DNA of 64,000 nt, taken from contig NZ_LBDA02000086.1 of assembly GCF_000980885.2 (NCBI RefSeq), positions 1 to 64,000 of the forward strand. The letters run 5' to 3'. Under the pieces are notes generated by a model. It did not search any database and was not told the DNA's origin. It was given only the letters and a program-made list of their open reading frames with translations. This document shows positions 9,025-16,730 of the stretch, one piece after another. Source of the stretch: Streptomyces malaysiense. GTDB lineage: Bacteria; Actinomycetota; Actinomycetes; Streptomycetales; Streptomycetaceae. The position numbers and the translations under genes are program-made. Position 1 is the first letter of the stretch, and each line of letters opens with the position of its first letter.

Positions 9025-9886
9025 CGGGCCCGGCGGCGCCGGTCACGACCGCGATGAGGCGCCGCACCTCCCGTGCCATCGCCTCCCGGCCGACGCTGAG
9101 GTACTTGCGGGAGTCGACCGCCTCCGGGCGGGTGGCGAGGAACTCCCGGATCGCGCCGGTCATGGCGATGTTGAGCGCGGTGCCGACGTTGACCTTGGCG
9201 ATGCCGCCCGCGACCGCGTCCACCAGGCCGGCGTCCGGCACGCCGGAGGAGCCGTGCAGCACCAGGGGGACGGGCAGCGCGGCGGACAGCCGTTTGAGCA
9301 GGGCGTGGTCGAGGGCGGCGGTACGCGTGGTCATGGCGTGCACACTGCCGACGGCGACGGCCAGGGCGTCGACCCCGGTGCCACCGACGAAGTCCCGCGC
9401 CTGCGCGGGGTCGGTACGGGCGCCGGGCGCGTGCGCGTCCAGCGGGGGCTGCCCGTCCTTGCCACCGACCTCCCCCAGTTCGGCCTCGATGTACAGCCCT
9501 TGCGAGTGCGCCCAGTCCGCGGCCGCCCGGGTCGCGGCGAGGTTGTCGGGGTACGCCAGCCGGGCCGCGTCGTACATCACCGAGCTGAACCCGGCGCCGG
9601 GCGCCTGGCGCAGCAGGTCGTCGCTCTGCACATGGTCCAGGTGCAGAGCGACGGGTACGGCGGCCCGTTCGGCGGCGACGGCGGCCGCGCGGGCGAGCGG
9701 CAGCAGCCGTCCGTAACGGAACTTGACCGCGTTCTCGCTGACTTGCAGGACGACCGGGGAACCGGCCGCCTCGGCGCCGGCGATGACGGCCTCGATGTGT
9801 TCCAGCGTGATGACGTTGAAGGCGGCGACGGCCGAGCGGTCTTCGACGGCGCGGGCGACCAGCTCGCCGGTGAGCGCGAGAGGCAC
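9011..9886 (-). CDS. class II ketose-bisphosphate aldolase (GatY/KbaY/FbaA type)
   Basis: A 291-residue zinc-dependent aldolase cleaving a ketose 1,6-bisphosphate (tagatose or fructose) or a related phosphoketose into triose phosphates. Visible family features are HLDHV with the metal histidine, EAELGEVGGKDG, HGSSG and the phosphate-binding KVNVGTALN. It follows the SIS-domain gene by 39 nt on the same strand, with a DeoR regulator divergent from that gene. This layout recalls amino-sugar or galactitol catabolism, but no kinase or transporter is present here. Confidence 0.87.
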   Translation of the reverse strand: MPLALTGELVARAVEDRSAVAAFNVITLEHIEAVIAGAEAAGSPVVLQVSENAVKFRYGRLLPLARAAAVAAERAAVPVALHLDHVQSDDLLRQAPGAGFSSVMYDAARLAYPDNLAATRAAADWAHSQGLYIEAELGEVGGKDGQPPLDAHAPGARTDPAQARDFVGGTGVDALAVAVGSVHAMTTRTAALDHALLKRLSAALPVPLVLHGSSGVPDAGLVDAVAGGIAKVNVGTALNIAMTGAIREFLATRPEAVDSRKYLSVGREAMAREVRRLIAVVTGAAGPAMPS

Positions 9887-9925
9887 TTCGGGTGTCCTTC
9901 CGGGGCGCGGTACGGCGGGAACGGG

Positions 9926-10936
9926 TCAGGCGGGGCCACAGGAGTCGGCGGAGCCGGCGGCCTCGCGGGGATCGCGGGGGCCGGGGACTCCGGCAGCCCC
10001 GGGGGCCCCGGTCGCACCGGCGGAATCAGCGACGTCGGCCGCATCCGCCGCATCCGCCGTGAGGATCACCGAGCGCGTGAGGTGGCGCGGCCGGTCCGGA
10101 TCGAGGCCGCGCGCGGCGGCGACCGCGACCGCGAGCCGCTGGGCGCGGACGAGTTCGGCGAGCGGATCGAGGACACCCGCGACCCACGTCCCACCGGTCT
10201 CCCGGACCTGTTCGGCGAGCCCCTCGGGCGCCTCGCCGAACATCCAGGTGGCGGTGCCCTTCGTGGTGATGCTGATCGGGCCGTGCCGGTACTCCATCGC
10301 CGGGTACGCCTCGGTCCAGGACAGGGACGCCTCGCGCATCTTCAGCCCGGCCTCGTTCGCGAGCCCGACCGTCCAGCCGCGCCCCAGGAAGGTGAACTGG
10401 GTACGGTCGACCAGCCCTTGGGGCAGCTCCATGGTGAGCGCGGTGCGACCGTCGGCGACGACGGAGTCCGTGTGCAGGCCGAGATGCGCGCGCAGCAGGG
10501 TAAGGGCGGTGGTGGCGAAGCGGGTCTGCACGACGGAGCGTTCGTCGGCGAAGTCCAGCACCACGAGATCGTCGGCGGCGCCCGCCACGGGCGTCGCCGG
10601 GTCGGCGGTGACGCCCGTGGTACGGATCGCCGTATCCCTCAACCGGCCCAGCAGGGCGAGCACTTCGGTGGTGGTGCCGGAGCGGGTGAGGGCGACCACC
10701 CGGTCGTACGAGCGCCCGTGGGGGAACTCCGAGGCGGCGAAGGCGTCGGTCTCGCCCTGCCCGGCGCCCTCGCGCAGGGCGGCCACCGCCTGCGCCATGA
10801 AGTACGAGGTGCCGCAGCCCACGACGGCGACCCGCTCGCCCGCCGCCGGCAGCGCGTCCCGGTGCCGCCCCGCCTCCCCGGCGGCCCGCGTCCAGCACGC
10901 GGGCTGGCTGTTCAGCTCGTCCTCGACATGGGTCAT
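9926..10936 (-). CDS. SIS-domain sugar isomerase/deaminase-like (AgaS/GlmS-C type)
   Basis: A 336-residue protein with two SIS domains: VVGCGTSYFMAQAV and RSGTTTEVLALLG in the first, LGRGWTVGLANEAGLKMREA and EYRHGPIS in the second. The family isomerises or deaminates phosphosugars such as galactosamine- or glucosamine-6-phosphate. The ATG at 10936 (MTHVEDELNSQPACW) fits the family. A longer frame to 10999 would enter the operator region. The last 45 residues are an odd Ala/Asp/Gly/Pro-rich low-complexity tail (AADAADVADSAGATGAPG) that the fold does not need. Confidence 0.83.
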   Translation of the reverse strand: MTHVEDELNSQPACWTRAAGEAGRHRDALPAAGERVAVVGCGTSYFMAQAVAALREGAGQGETDAFAASEFPHGRSYDRVVALTRSGTTTEVLALLGRLRDTAIRTTGVTADPATPVAGAADDLVVLDFADERSVVQTRFATTALTLLRAHLGLHTDSVVADGRTALTMELPQGLVDRTQFTFLGRGWTVGLANEAGLKMREASLSWTEAYPAMEYRHGPISITTKGTATWMFGEAPEGLAEQVRETGGTWVAGVLDPLAELVRAQRLAVAVAAARGLDPDRPRHLTRSVILTADAADAADVADSAGATGAPGAAGVPGPRDPREAAGSADSCGPA

Positions 10937-10960
10937 GCCCACACCCTCCCCTGGCCTGGC

Positions 10961-11002
10961 TGATTGTTCCTGCAAGATATAGCGAGCTTTCGAGCACAAT
11001 CA
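10961..11002. promoter_or_regulatory. divergent operator region between SIS and DeoR genes
   Basis: TGATTGT at 10961-10967 and ACAATCA at 10996-11002 form a perfect 7-bp inverted repeat 28 nt apart. Between them lies a direct repeat CGAGC-TTT-CGAGC with a CTTTCG core. CTTTC-type cores occur in operators of DeoR-family sugar regulators such as AgaR. The stretch is AT-rich for this genome. Binding by the adjacent DeoR protein is inference. Confidence 0.5.
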
Positions 11003-11085
11003 AGCATCCTGGTGGGACCGGGGGCGCACTACGGGGGTGCGCTAGGGTCACCGATCGAGGAACGATCGGAGAACGGAGGCCGTGG

Positions 11086-11865
11086 ATGTCCCGGGACGCC
11101 CGGTGGAAGGCGCTGCTGGAACTGCTCGTGGAGCGCGGCCGGCTGGACGTCGAGGAGGCCGCGACCGAGCTGGCGGTGTCTGCGGCGACGATCCGGCGGG
11201 ACTTCGACCAGCTCGCCGAGCAGCAGATGCTGGTCCGCACCCGGGGCGGCGCGGTGGTGCACGGGGTGTCGTACGAACTCCCCCTGCGCTACAAGACGGC
11301 ACGCCGGGCCTCCGAGAAGCAGCGCATCGCCGCCGCGGTGGCCGATCTCGTCGCGCCGGGCGAGGCGGTGGGACTGACCGGGGGCACGACGACCACGGAG
11401 GTAGCCCGCGCCCTCGCCGTGCGCGGTGACCTGGCCGCCGGCTCCCCGGCGCTGACCGTGGTCACCAACGCGCTCAACATCGCCAACGAGCTGGCGGTGC
11501 GGCCCCAGTTCAAGATCGTGGTCACCGGCGGGGTGGCCCGCCCGCAGTCGTACGAGTTGATCGGGCCGCTCGCGGACGGGGTGCTCGGGCAGATCCGGCT
11601 GGACGTGGCGGTGCTCGGGGTGGTCGCCTTCGACGTGGTGCACGGCGCGGCCGCGCACGACGAGGCGGAGGCGGCGATCAACCGGCTGCTGTGCGAACGC
11701 GCCGAACGGGTCGTGGTCGCCGCGGACTCCAGCAAGCTGGGCAAGCGGGCGTTCGCCCGGATCTGCCCCGCGCACCTGGTGGACACCCTGGTGACGGACA
11801 CGGCGGTGGACCGGGAGGCGGCCCACCGCTTCGAGGAGGCCGGGATCCGCGTCGTCACCGTATGA
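11086..11865 (+). CDS. DeoR/GlpR family regulator
   Basis: A 259-residue repressor. An N-terminal DeoR helix-turn-helix (WKALLELLVERGRLDVEEAATELAV) is followed by the phosphosugar-sensing DeoR-C domain, including LTGGTTTTEVARAL and VAADSSKLGKRAFA. It is divergent from the SIS/aldolase pair and probably represses it until a sugar phosphate accumulates. A GGAGAACGGAGG stretch precedes the ATG at 11086. It ends 16 bp from the convergent DUF5519 gene. Confidence 0.9.
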   Translation: MSRDARWKALLELLVERGRLDVEEAATELAVSAATIRRDFDQLAEQQMLVRTRGGAVVHGVSYELPLRYKTARRASEKQRIAAAVADLVAPGEAVGLTGGTTTTEVARALAVRGDLAAGSPALTVVTNALNIANELAVRPQFKIVVTGGVARPQSYELIGPLADGVLGQIRLDVAVLGVVAFDVVHGAAAHDEAEAAINRLLCERAERVVVAADSSKLGKRAFARICPAHLVDTLVTDTAVDREAAHRFEEAGIRVVTV

Positions 11866-11881
11866 GGCGGAAGCCGCCCGG

Positions 11882-12280
11882 CTACCAGAAGGCGCCGAGG
11901 TCCGCCTTCACGAACCCCGCGCCGCGCTGGTCGTTGCAACCCATCAGCGGGCGGTCGACCGTGTCGGGCGGGAACTGCTGCGCCTGCAGCGCCACGCTGA
12001 CCAGGGTCAGCAGCAGATCGACGTCGCTCGCGGCGTCGAGGCGCAGGGTCACCCACGGCGATCCGGGCACGATCCTGATCACTCCGGAGCGTTTGAGATC
12101 CCTGGCGAACCGCCGGATGGCCCGGTCGGTCAGCCGCAGATCGACATCGCGGTCGGAGTGGAAATGGACGATCTCCCCCTTGGCGGAGACCACCGCCTGT
12201 CCCTGACCGCAGCTCGGCACGGCCTGTCTCAGGTCCGGCCAGGTCGCCAGTTGCGCGAACGCGCGCGAGGCCAACGTCAT
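11882..12280 (-). CDS. DUF5519 (luciferase-domain) family protein
   Basis: A 132-residue protein of the family often labelled 'luciferase family protein' (DUF5519), recognised from the pattern IVHFHSDRDVDLRLTDRAI and VIRIVPGSPWVTLRLD. The luciferase label is historical and there is no flavin or luciferin site to support it. Function unknown. No signal peptide or membrane segment. It is convergent with the DeoR gene and transcribed away from the decayed region to its right. Confidence 0.75.
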   Translation of the reverse strand: MTLASRAFAQLATWPDLRQAVPSCGQGQAVVSAKGEIVHFHSDRDVDLRLTDRAIRRFARDLKRSGVIRIVPGSPWVTLRLDAASDVDLLLTLVSVALQAQQFPPDTVDRPLMGCNDQRGAGFVKADLGAFW

Positions 12281-12355
12281 GGGCCCATCATGACGCGCTC
12301 ACCCCGTTGCAACCAGCGCGTGAGCGAGCATTAACCGACCTGTATCCGGAGGGGG

Positions 12356-12388
12356 TTGACGCTCCCGTACACGTGTACGAACACAATG
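12356..12388 (+). promoter_or_regulatory. promoter with 14-bp perfect palindrome
   Basis: TTGACG (12356-12361) looks like a -35 box. Immediately downstream lies CGTACACGTGTACG (12366-12379), a perfect 14-bp palindrome in the usual spacer position, followed by GAACACAAT. This is the arrangement of a repressible promoter. The first open frame downstream is the broken methyltransferase about 200 nt away, so the promoter may be orphaned. Confidence 0.5.
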
Positions 12389-12568
12389 CAACGACCCGGC
12401 CCGCCGATTCGGCCCGCCATTCAGCCAAACCCCGCTTTCCGGCCACCACTTCGACGGTAGTCCTCGACCGTGATCGGCACGGGTGTCACCTTTCGGAGCT
12501 TGCGAACGTCAGGAGGGTCGGTTCAGCCCGTCCCTGTTCGCACCCCGAGGAGACCCTCATGAGTCCAC

Positions 12569-13424
12569 AGATCGCATCCGAGCCTGGTCCTCACCATGCT
12601 CCGCCACGGCCGCATCACCCCCGGCGTGCGGCTGCTGGACCTGGCCACCGGCTCCGGCTACAGCGCTGCTCTGGCCTGCCACCGGCTCGGAGACAGGCGC
12701 GTCACGACCATGGACGTCGATGCGCACTTGACCCAGATGGCCGCCGAACGCATGGAGTTGTTCGGCTGCCGTCCCGAGGTCGTCTGCGCGGATGCCACCA
12801 CCGAGTTGCCCGGCGTATTCGACCGGATCGTGTCCATGGTGTCGATGCCCCGGATTCCCGCCTCGTGGCTGCGGGGCCTCGCTCCGCAGGGGCGCCTGGT
12901 GACGACCATCGCGAACACCGGGCTGATCATCACCGCCGACAAGACCCCCCGACGGCGGCGCCGTCGGACGCGTCGAGTGGGATCGGGCCTCCTTCATGAC
13001 CACCCGGTCCGGCCTCGACTACCCGCCCCTCCTCGACGCGCTATTCGCCCACAGCGCGGAAGCGGATGGAGAGGTGACGCTGTCACCGTTCCCGGTGCTG
13101 AACGTCATGCGGGCGCGGGAAGTGTGGTCGATGCTGTCCCTGATGGCGCCGGGGATCGAACATCGCACCGGCACCGATGAAGACGGGAGCCGCATGACGT
13201 GGATGCTGCACCCGGATGGCTCCTGGGCCCGAGCCCGTACCGCGCCAGACGAGGGCACTGCCACCGTCCACCAGGGCGGCCCGCGCCGCCTGTACGACAT
13301 GCTCGATGAGATCCGCTGGCGGTGGCCGGAGCACGGCGAACTCCCGGTGTACGGGGCGCAGGTGACGATCAGCTCTGACGGCGAAACAACGCTGTCGCGG
13401 GGCGGCTGGGCGGCCACGCTGTGA
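12569..13424 (+). pseudogene. broken ATP-grasp peptide-maturase-system methyltransferase
   Basis: Two frames together encode a class I methyltransferase of the type found with ATP-grasp-modified RiPPs (TgmC-like). The first part reads HPSLVLTMLRHGRI, the SAM motif LLDLATGSGYSAA, then NTGLIITADKT. It continues in another frame as DGGAVGRVEWDRASF through to DGETTLSRGGWAATL. The switch is a run of six C at 12945-12950, and removing one C restores a single frame. The 5' end is also lost: in the first frame a TGA at 12560 closes it, and the roughly 100 residues expected upstream are absent. No ATP-grasp enzyme or precursor peptide is nearby. A sequencing error could explain the C run but not the missing 5' end. 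Confidence 0.75.
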
Positions 13425-13491
13425 CCCGCGCGGGGTACCCGGGCGCATAGCGGCGCGGCACACTGAAGGGCGGCCGATGAGGGAGAGAGCG

Positions 13492-13824
13492 ATGGACGAC
13501 GAGCCCCTTCACGAATGGGCGGAGCGTCGCGAGCTGCGGCGTCCGGCGCGCGGGGAGCGACGGGCCGCCCCGCTCTGCGACCGGCCGGAGCGAGGCGCGC
13601 ACAGAGGCCCGGACACTCCGCGCGGCATCCAGGAGTGGGACGGGCACCAGTGGACACCCGCCGGCGTCGCCGAGGATCAGTCCGCTGCGGCTGCTGTTAC
13701 CGGACGGGACGCGAACGCCCGCGCCGAGCGAGTTCCCCTGCCAACGTTCGGCAAGCTGCCGCTTGCGCCGGAGCCCTGGCGACCTGCACAGCCCTTCTAC
13801 CGCCCTGGCACGTCAAGACAGTAG
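13492..13824 (+). CDS. DUF6087 family protein
   Basis: A 110-residue hydrophilic protein starting MDDEPLHEWAERRELR, with TPRGIQEWDGHQWTPAGVAED in two parts, features I recognise from the Streptomyces DUF6087 family. Function unknown. I prefer the ATG at 13492, preceded by GGGAGAG, over the in-frame ATG at 13477. The C-terminal 40 residues are Pro/Ala-rich. It lies within the decayed patch between two gene remnants, but its own frame is intact. Confidence 0.6.
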   Translation: MDDEPLHEWAERRELRRPARGERRAAPLCDRPERGAHRGPDTPRGIQEWDGHQWTPAGVAEDQSAAAAVTGRDANARAERVPLPTFGKLPLAPEPWRPAQPFYRPGTSRQ

Positions 13825-13887
13825 CCTCCCGCGGGCATACCGAAGATCCCCCGCCACACGTACGGCGGGGCTCTGTTGGGCGGCCCT

Positions 13888-14126
13888 CTACTGGCGCGTC
13901 AGTGGGGAAGGCGCGCGCCAGCTCAACAGCGACGTTCGTCGTCGGGTCCAGGGCTGCGGTCGTGTCTGGTCCTTGGTCCCCCGGTTCGGCACCGCCCATG
14001 TCAGCCCGGCCGAGCCGAGCACGGCCACTGCGATCGTGACCGCCTCGGCGAACGTGATCCCACCGTCCTGAACCGCGGTCACCGCAGCGGCTGCGCCGGC
14101 CGAGATGCCGCCGATGACGGCCGATC
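13888..14126 (-). pseudogene. remnant of a small membrane protein
   Basis: On the minus strand the frame ending at 13888 reads AVIGGISAGAAAAVTAVQ, then ITFAEAVTIAVAVLGSAG and LTWAVPNRGTKD. That is two hydrophobic helices with a short basic tail, like small holin-like or phage-like membrane proteins. It has no convincing start: the frame runs off at its upstream end exactly where the MFS fragment begins (about 14118-14127). This suggests a junction that cut both genes. The last 25 residues after the basic tail look like readthrough. Confidence 0.35.
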
Positions 14127-14570
14127 ATGCCCGGTTTCCACGCCGCGTTCAGCCTCGGTGGAATGGTCGGCGCGCTCGCCATGACCGCCGGGCGGCTCTC
14201 GGGCACGGCGCTGCTGGGGCGCCTCGGCCGGGCCCGTACGTTGATCGCCGGGGGCTCGGTCGCCGGGGTGGGCATGCTGCTCGGCTCGCTCGCCCCGTCG
14301 GTCTGGGTGGCGCTGGCCGGCTTCGCGGTCACCGGACTCGGGCTCGCCAACATCTTCCCGGTCGCCATCGAGCGGGCTGGCGCGCTGGCCGGGGCGTCCG
14401 GCGTCGCGATCGCCTCCACCCTCGGGTACGGCGGCATGCTCCTCGGGCCGCCCATGATCGGGTTCATGGCCGACTGGTTCTCCCTGCCCACCGGGCTCAC
14501 CGGCGTGGCCGCGCTGGCCGCCGTGGCCGCCCTGATCGGGGTGGGGACGCGCCGGGGCCTCGACGGCTGA
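14118..14570 (+). pseudogene. MFS transporter fragment, 5' truncated and internally deleted
   Basis: About 148 codons of a YbjJ-like MFS gene that should be near 390. MPGFHAAFSLGGMVGALA resembles the TM4-TM5 region of the N-terminal half. The very next residues, MTAGRLSGTALLGRLGR, resemble TM8 of the C-terminal half. The remainder runs normally to the C-terminus (ASTLGYGGMLLGPPMIGF). So the 5' third is missing and an internal block seems deleted in frame. An in-frame TGA just upstream (about 14112) closes the frame. The ATG at 14127 may still permit expression but no function is expected. Confidence 0.65.
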
Positions 14571-14658
14571 CGGCTTGCCCACGGGCGCGCAGCGGGCGAC
14601 ACGTCCGCAGGCCGGGCCCACGGCGGCCGTCCACCGCGCGCCTCGCTATCATCGGCGT

Positions 14659-14700
14659 ATGCATCATCCGTCGTGCCTGTGCTGGTGGCGCTCCTCGTAG
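14659..14700 (+). CDS. Trp-rich leader peptide of trpRS1
   Basis: A 13-codon frame, MHHPSCLCWWRSS, with two adjacent TGG codons at 14683-14688 and a TAG stop. It lies between a TATCAT -10 box (14647-14652, 6 nt before the ATG) and a factor-independent terminator ahead of the tryptophanyl-tRNA synthetase gene. This is the classic layout of ribosome-mediated attenuation. There is no ribosome site, and the -10 spacing predicts a leaderless transcript. The auxiliary trpRS1 of S. coelicolor is known to be controlled by such attenuation. Confidence 0.8.
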   Translation: MHHPSCLCWWRSS

Positions 14701-14720
14701 GAGCGGCCGCCACACAGGCA
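14674..14720 (+). promoter_or_regulatory. leader hairpin of the trpRS1 attenuator
   Basis: TGCCTGTG (14674-14681) pairs with CACAGGCA (14713-14720), with an inner stem GCTCC/GGAGC at 14690-14704. This hairpin covers the Trp codons. CGGCC at 14704-14708 can alternatively pair with GGCCG at 14728-14732, which would break the 5' arm of the terminator. The competing folds are read by eye, not computed. Confidence 0.55.
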
Positions 14721-14724
14721 TGAA

Positions 14725-14754
14725 GCGGGCCGTTCGCACGGACGGCCCTTTTTT
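14725..14754 (+). terminator. attenuator terminator before trpRS1
   Basis: GGGCCGT (14727-14733) pairs with ACGGCCC (14742-14748) and is followed by six T (14749-14754). That is a canonical factor-independent terminator, rare in this GC-rich genome. It lies 24 nt after the leader stop and 66 nt before the synthetase ATG, so readthrough must be required for expression. Confidence 0.85.
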
Positions 14755-14820
14755 CATGTCCCTGGTACCAGGGGGCGGGGCGTCCCGACGGCCCTTCCGA
14801 CCCACCACCAGGAGACCGAG

Positions 14821-15924
14821 ATGAATCCCCACCCGCAGGCCGCGCCCTCCGAGGCCCCCGCCGCCCCCGACGCGCTCGGCACCTGCGCCGCGCGGGCCCG
14901 CAGCGCGGAGCTGGAGAGGCTGATCACCGAGGACCCGGGGAGGTTCCGGATCCTGACCGGCGACCGGCCCACCGGACGACTGCACCTCGGCCACTACTTC
15001 GGCACCCTCCACAACCGGGTCCGGCTCCAGAACCTCGGCGTGGAGCTGTTCGTGATCATCGCGGACTACCAGGTGCTGACCGACCGCGACGTCGCGGACG
15101 ACCTCCGGTCCCACGTCGACGAACTGATCCTCGACCACCTCGCCATCGGCGTGGACCCGGAGCGCAGCACGATCTTCACGCACAGCGCCGTCCCCGCCCT
15201 CAACCAGCTGATGCTGCCGTTCCTCAGCCTGGTCTCCGTCGCCGAGCTGAACCGCAACCCCACGGTCAAGGACGAGATCGCGCACTCCCGCCAGTCCGCC
15301 GTCAGCGGGCTGATGTTCACCTATCCCGTGCACCAGGCCGCCGACATCCTCTTCTGCAAGGCCAACCTGGTCCCGGTCGGCCAGGACCAGCTCCCGCACC
15401 TGGAGGTCACCCGGGCCATCGCCCGCCGCTTCAACGACCGCTACGGCCGTGGCACTTCCGTCTTCCCCCGGCCGGAGGCCCTGCTGTCCGAGGTTCCGCT
15501 GCTGCTGGGCACCGACGGCACCAAGATGAGCAAGAGCCGGGGCAACTCCGTCGTCCTGGCCGCCGACGCCGACGAGACGGCACGGCTGCTCAAGGGTGCG
15601 AAGACCGACTCCGAACGCCACATCACCTACGACCCGGCCACCCGCCCCGAAGTCTCCTCGCTGCTCCTGCTGGCCGCGCTGTGCCAGGGCCGGACCCCCG
15701 AGGAGGTCGCCGCCGGCATCGGGGCCGCGGGCTCGGCGGCGCTGAAGAAGACCGTGACGGAGGCGGTCAACGAGTACCTGGCCCCGATCCGGGCCCGCCG
15801 CGCCGAGTACGCCCGGGACCGCGGCGAGCTGCGCCGAATCCTGCGCGCGGGCAACGAGCGGGCCAACGCCGTGGCCGACGCCACCCTCGCCGAGGTGCGT
15901 GCCGCGATGAGCGGCGACTACTGA
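14821..15924 (+). CDS. trpRS1: tryptophanyl-tRNA synthetase, auxiliary TrpRS1 type
   Basis: A 367-residue class I synthetase charging tRNA-Trp. Signature motifs are HLGH at 55-58 (HIGH) and KMSKS at 235-239. The first 40 residues are an extra Ala/Pro-rich extension. Streptomyces carry a housekeeping TrpRS and an auxiliary one. The attenuator upstream marks this as the auxiliary enzyme, whose S. coelicolor homologue gives indolmycin resistance. Resistance here is inferred from that homology and the leader, not from a residue I can point to. GGAGACCGAG precedes the ATG. Confidence 0.9.
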   Translation: MNPHPQAAPSEAPAAPDALGTCAARARSAELERLITEDPGRFRILTGDRPTGRLHLGHYFGTLHNRVRLQNLGVELFVIIADYQVLTDRDVADDLRSHVDELILDHLAIGVDPERSTIFTHSAVPALNQLMLPFLSLVSVAELNRNPTVKDEIAHSRQSAVSGLMFTYPVHQAADILFCKANLVPVGQDQLPHLEVTRAIARRFNDRYGRGTSVFPRPEALLSEVPLLLGTDGTKMSKSRGNSVVLAADADETARLLKGAKTDSERHITYDPATRPEVSSLLLLAALCQGRTPEEVAAGIGAAGSAALKKTVTEAVNEYLAPIRARRAEYARDRGELRRILRAGNERANAVADATLAEVRAAMSGDY

Positions 15925-15966
15925 AACCCGGTGCGGCGCGGCGGGCCGGTCCGGCAGGATCACCTC

Positions 15967-16710
15967 ATGCAGACCGTCGACTTCCTCCATACCCTCGATC
16001 GCGAGGGCCAGTTGCTCGCCGCGGCCGCCGAGCGGGCCGGCACCGACGCCAAGGTGCCGACCTGCCCCGAGTGGCAGGTGCGGGACCTCCTGCGGCACAT
16101 CGGCGCGGTCCACCGGTGGGCCGCGGGCCTCGTCGCCGAGGGGCACACCGAACCACGGCCGGCCGGCGAGGCCCCGGACCTCGCCGGCGCCGAACTGGTG
16201 GCCTGGTACCGGGACGGCCACCGCCTGCTGGTCGAGACCCTGTCCGCCGCTCCCGCCGACCTGCGGTGCTGGACCTTCCTCCCGCTGCCCGGCCTCTCCC
16301 CCCTGGAGTTCTGGGCCCGGCGGCAGGCGCACGAGACGACCGTGCACCGGTACGACGCGGAGGCCGCCCGGGGCGGTGCGCCCTCCCCGATCGCCGCCGA
16401 ATTCGCGGCCGACGGCATCGACGAGCTGCTGCGCGGCTTCCACGCGCGGGCCAGGAGCCGGGTGCGCACCACGGAGCCGAGGGCGCTGCGGGTTCGGGCC
16501 GCCGACGCGGGGCAAGACGCGGTGTGGACCGTACGACTCGGCCCGGAGGGGCCGCCGGTGACAGTGCGTCAGGCCACGGATGAGGCCGATGCCGAACTCT
16601 CCGGCCCGGCAGCCCGGTTGTATCTGGCCCTGTGGAACCGCGCTCCCGTCCCGGAGGTCTCCGGCGACCGGTCCCTCGCCGCCCTGTGGAAGGAGACGTC
16701 AGGTATCTGA
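15967..16710 (+). CDS. maleylpyruvate isomerase-family (mycothiol-dependent/DinB fold) protein
   Basis: A 247-residue protein with the four-helix DinB/MDMPI fold at the N-terminus. Family features are CPEWQVRDLLRHIGAVHRWAA and the metal-ligand segment WARRQAHETTVHRYDAE. A small C-terminal alpha/beta domain begins near residue 165 and resembles an SCP-2-like domain (GPAARLYLALWNR). Family members are mycothiol-dependent enzymes or resistance proteins, and the substrate is unknown. The ATG at 15967 is preferred over an in-frame GTG at 15931. Confidence 0.82.
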   Translation: MQTVDFLHTLDREGQLLAAAAERAGTDAKVPTCPEWQVRDLLRHIGAVHRWAAGLVAEGHTEPRPAGEAPDLAGAELVAWYRDGHRLLVETLSAAPADLRCWTFLPLPGLSPLEFWARRQAHETTVHRYDAEAARGGAPSPIAAEFAADGIDELLRGFHARARSRVRTTEPRALRVRAADAGQDAVWTVRLGPEGPPVTVRQATDEADAELSGPAARLYLALWNRAPVPEVSGDRSLAALWKETSGI

Positions 16711-16730
16711 CGCGCCGTCGGTTAGCTGGC

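Noticed and set aside
12483-12731. Short frame beginning MSPFGACERQ upstream of the methyltransferase remnant
   Set aside because: It does not resemble an ATP-grasp RiPP precursor and it overlaps the remnant out of frame. Not kept as a gene.
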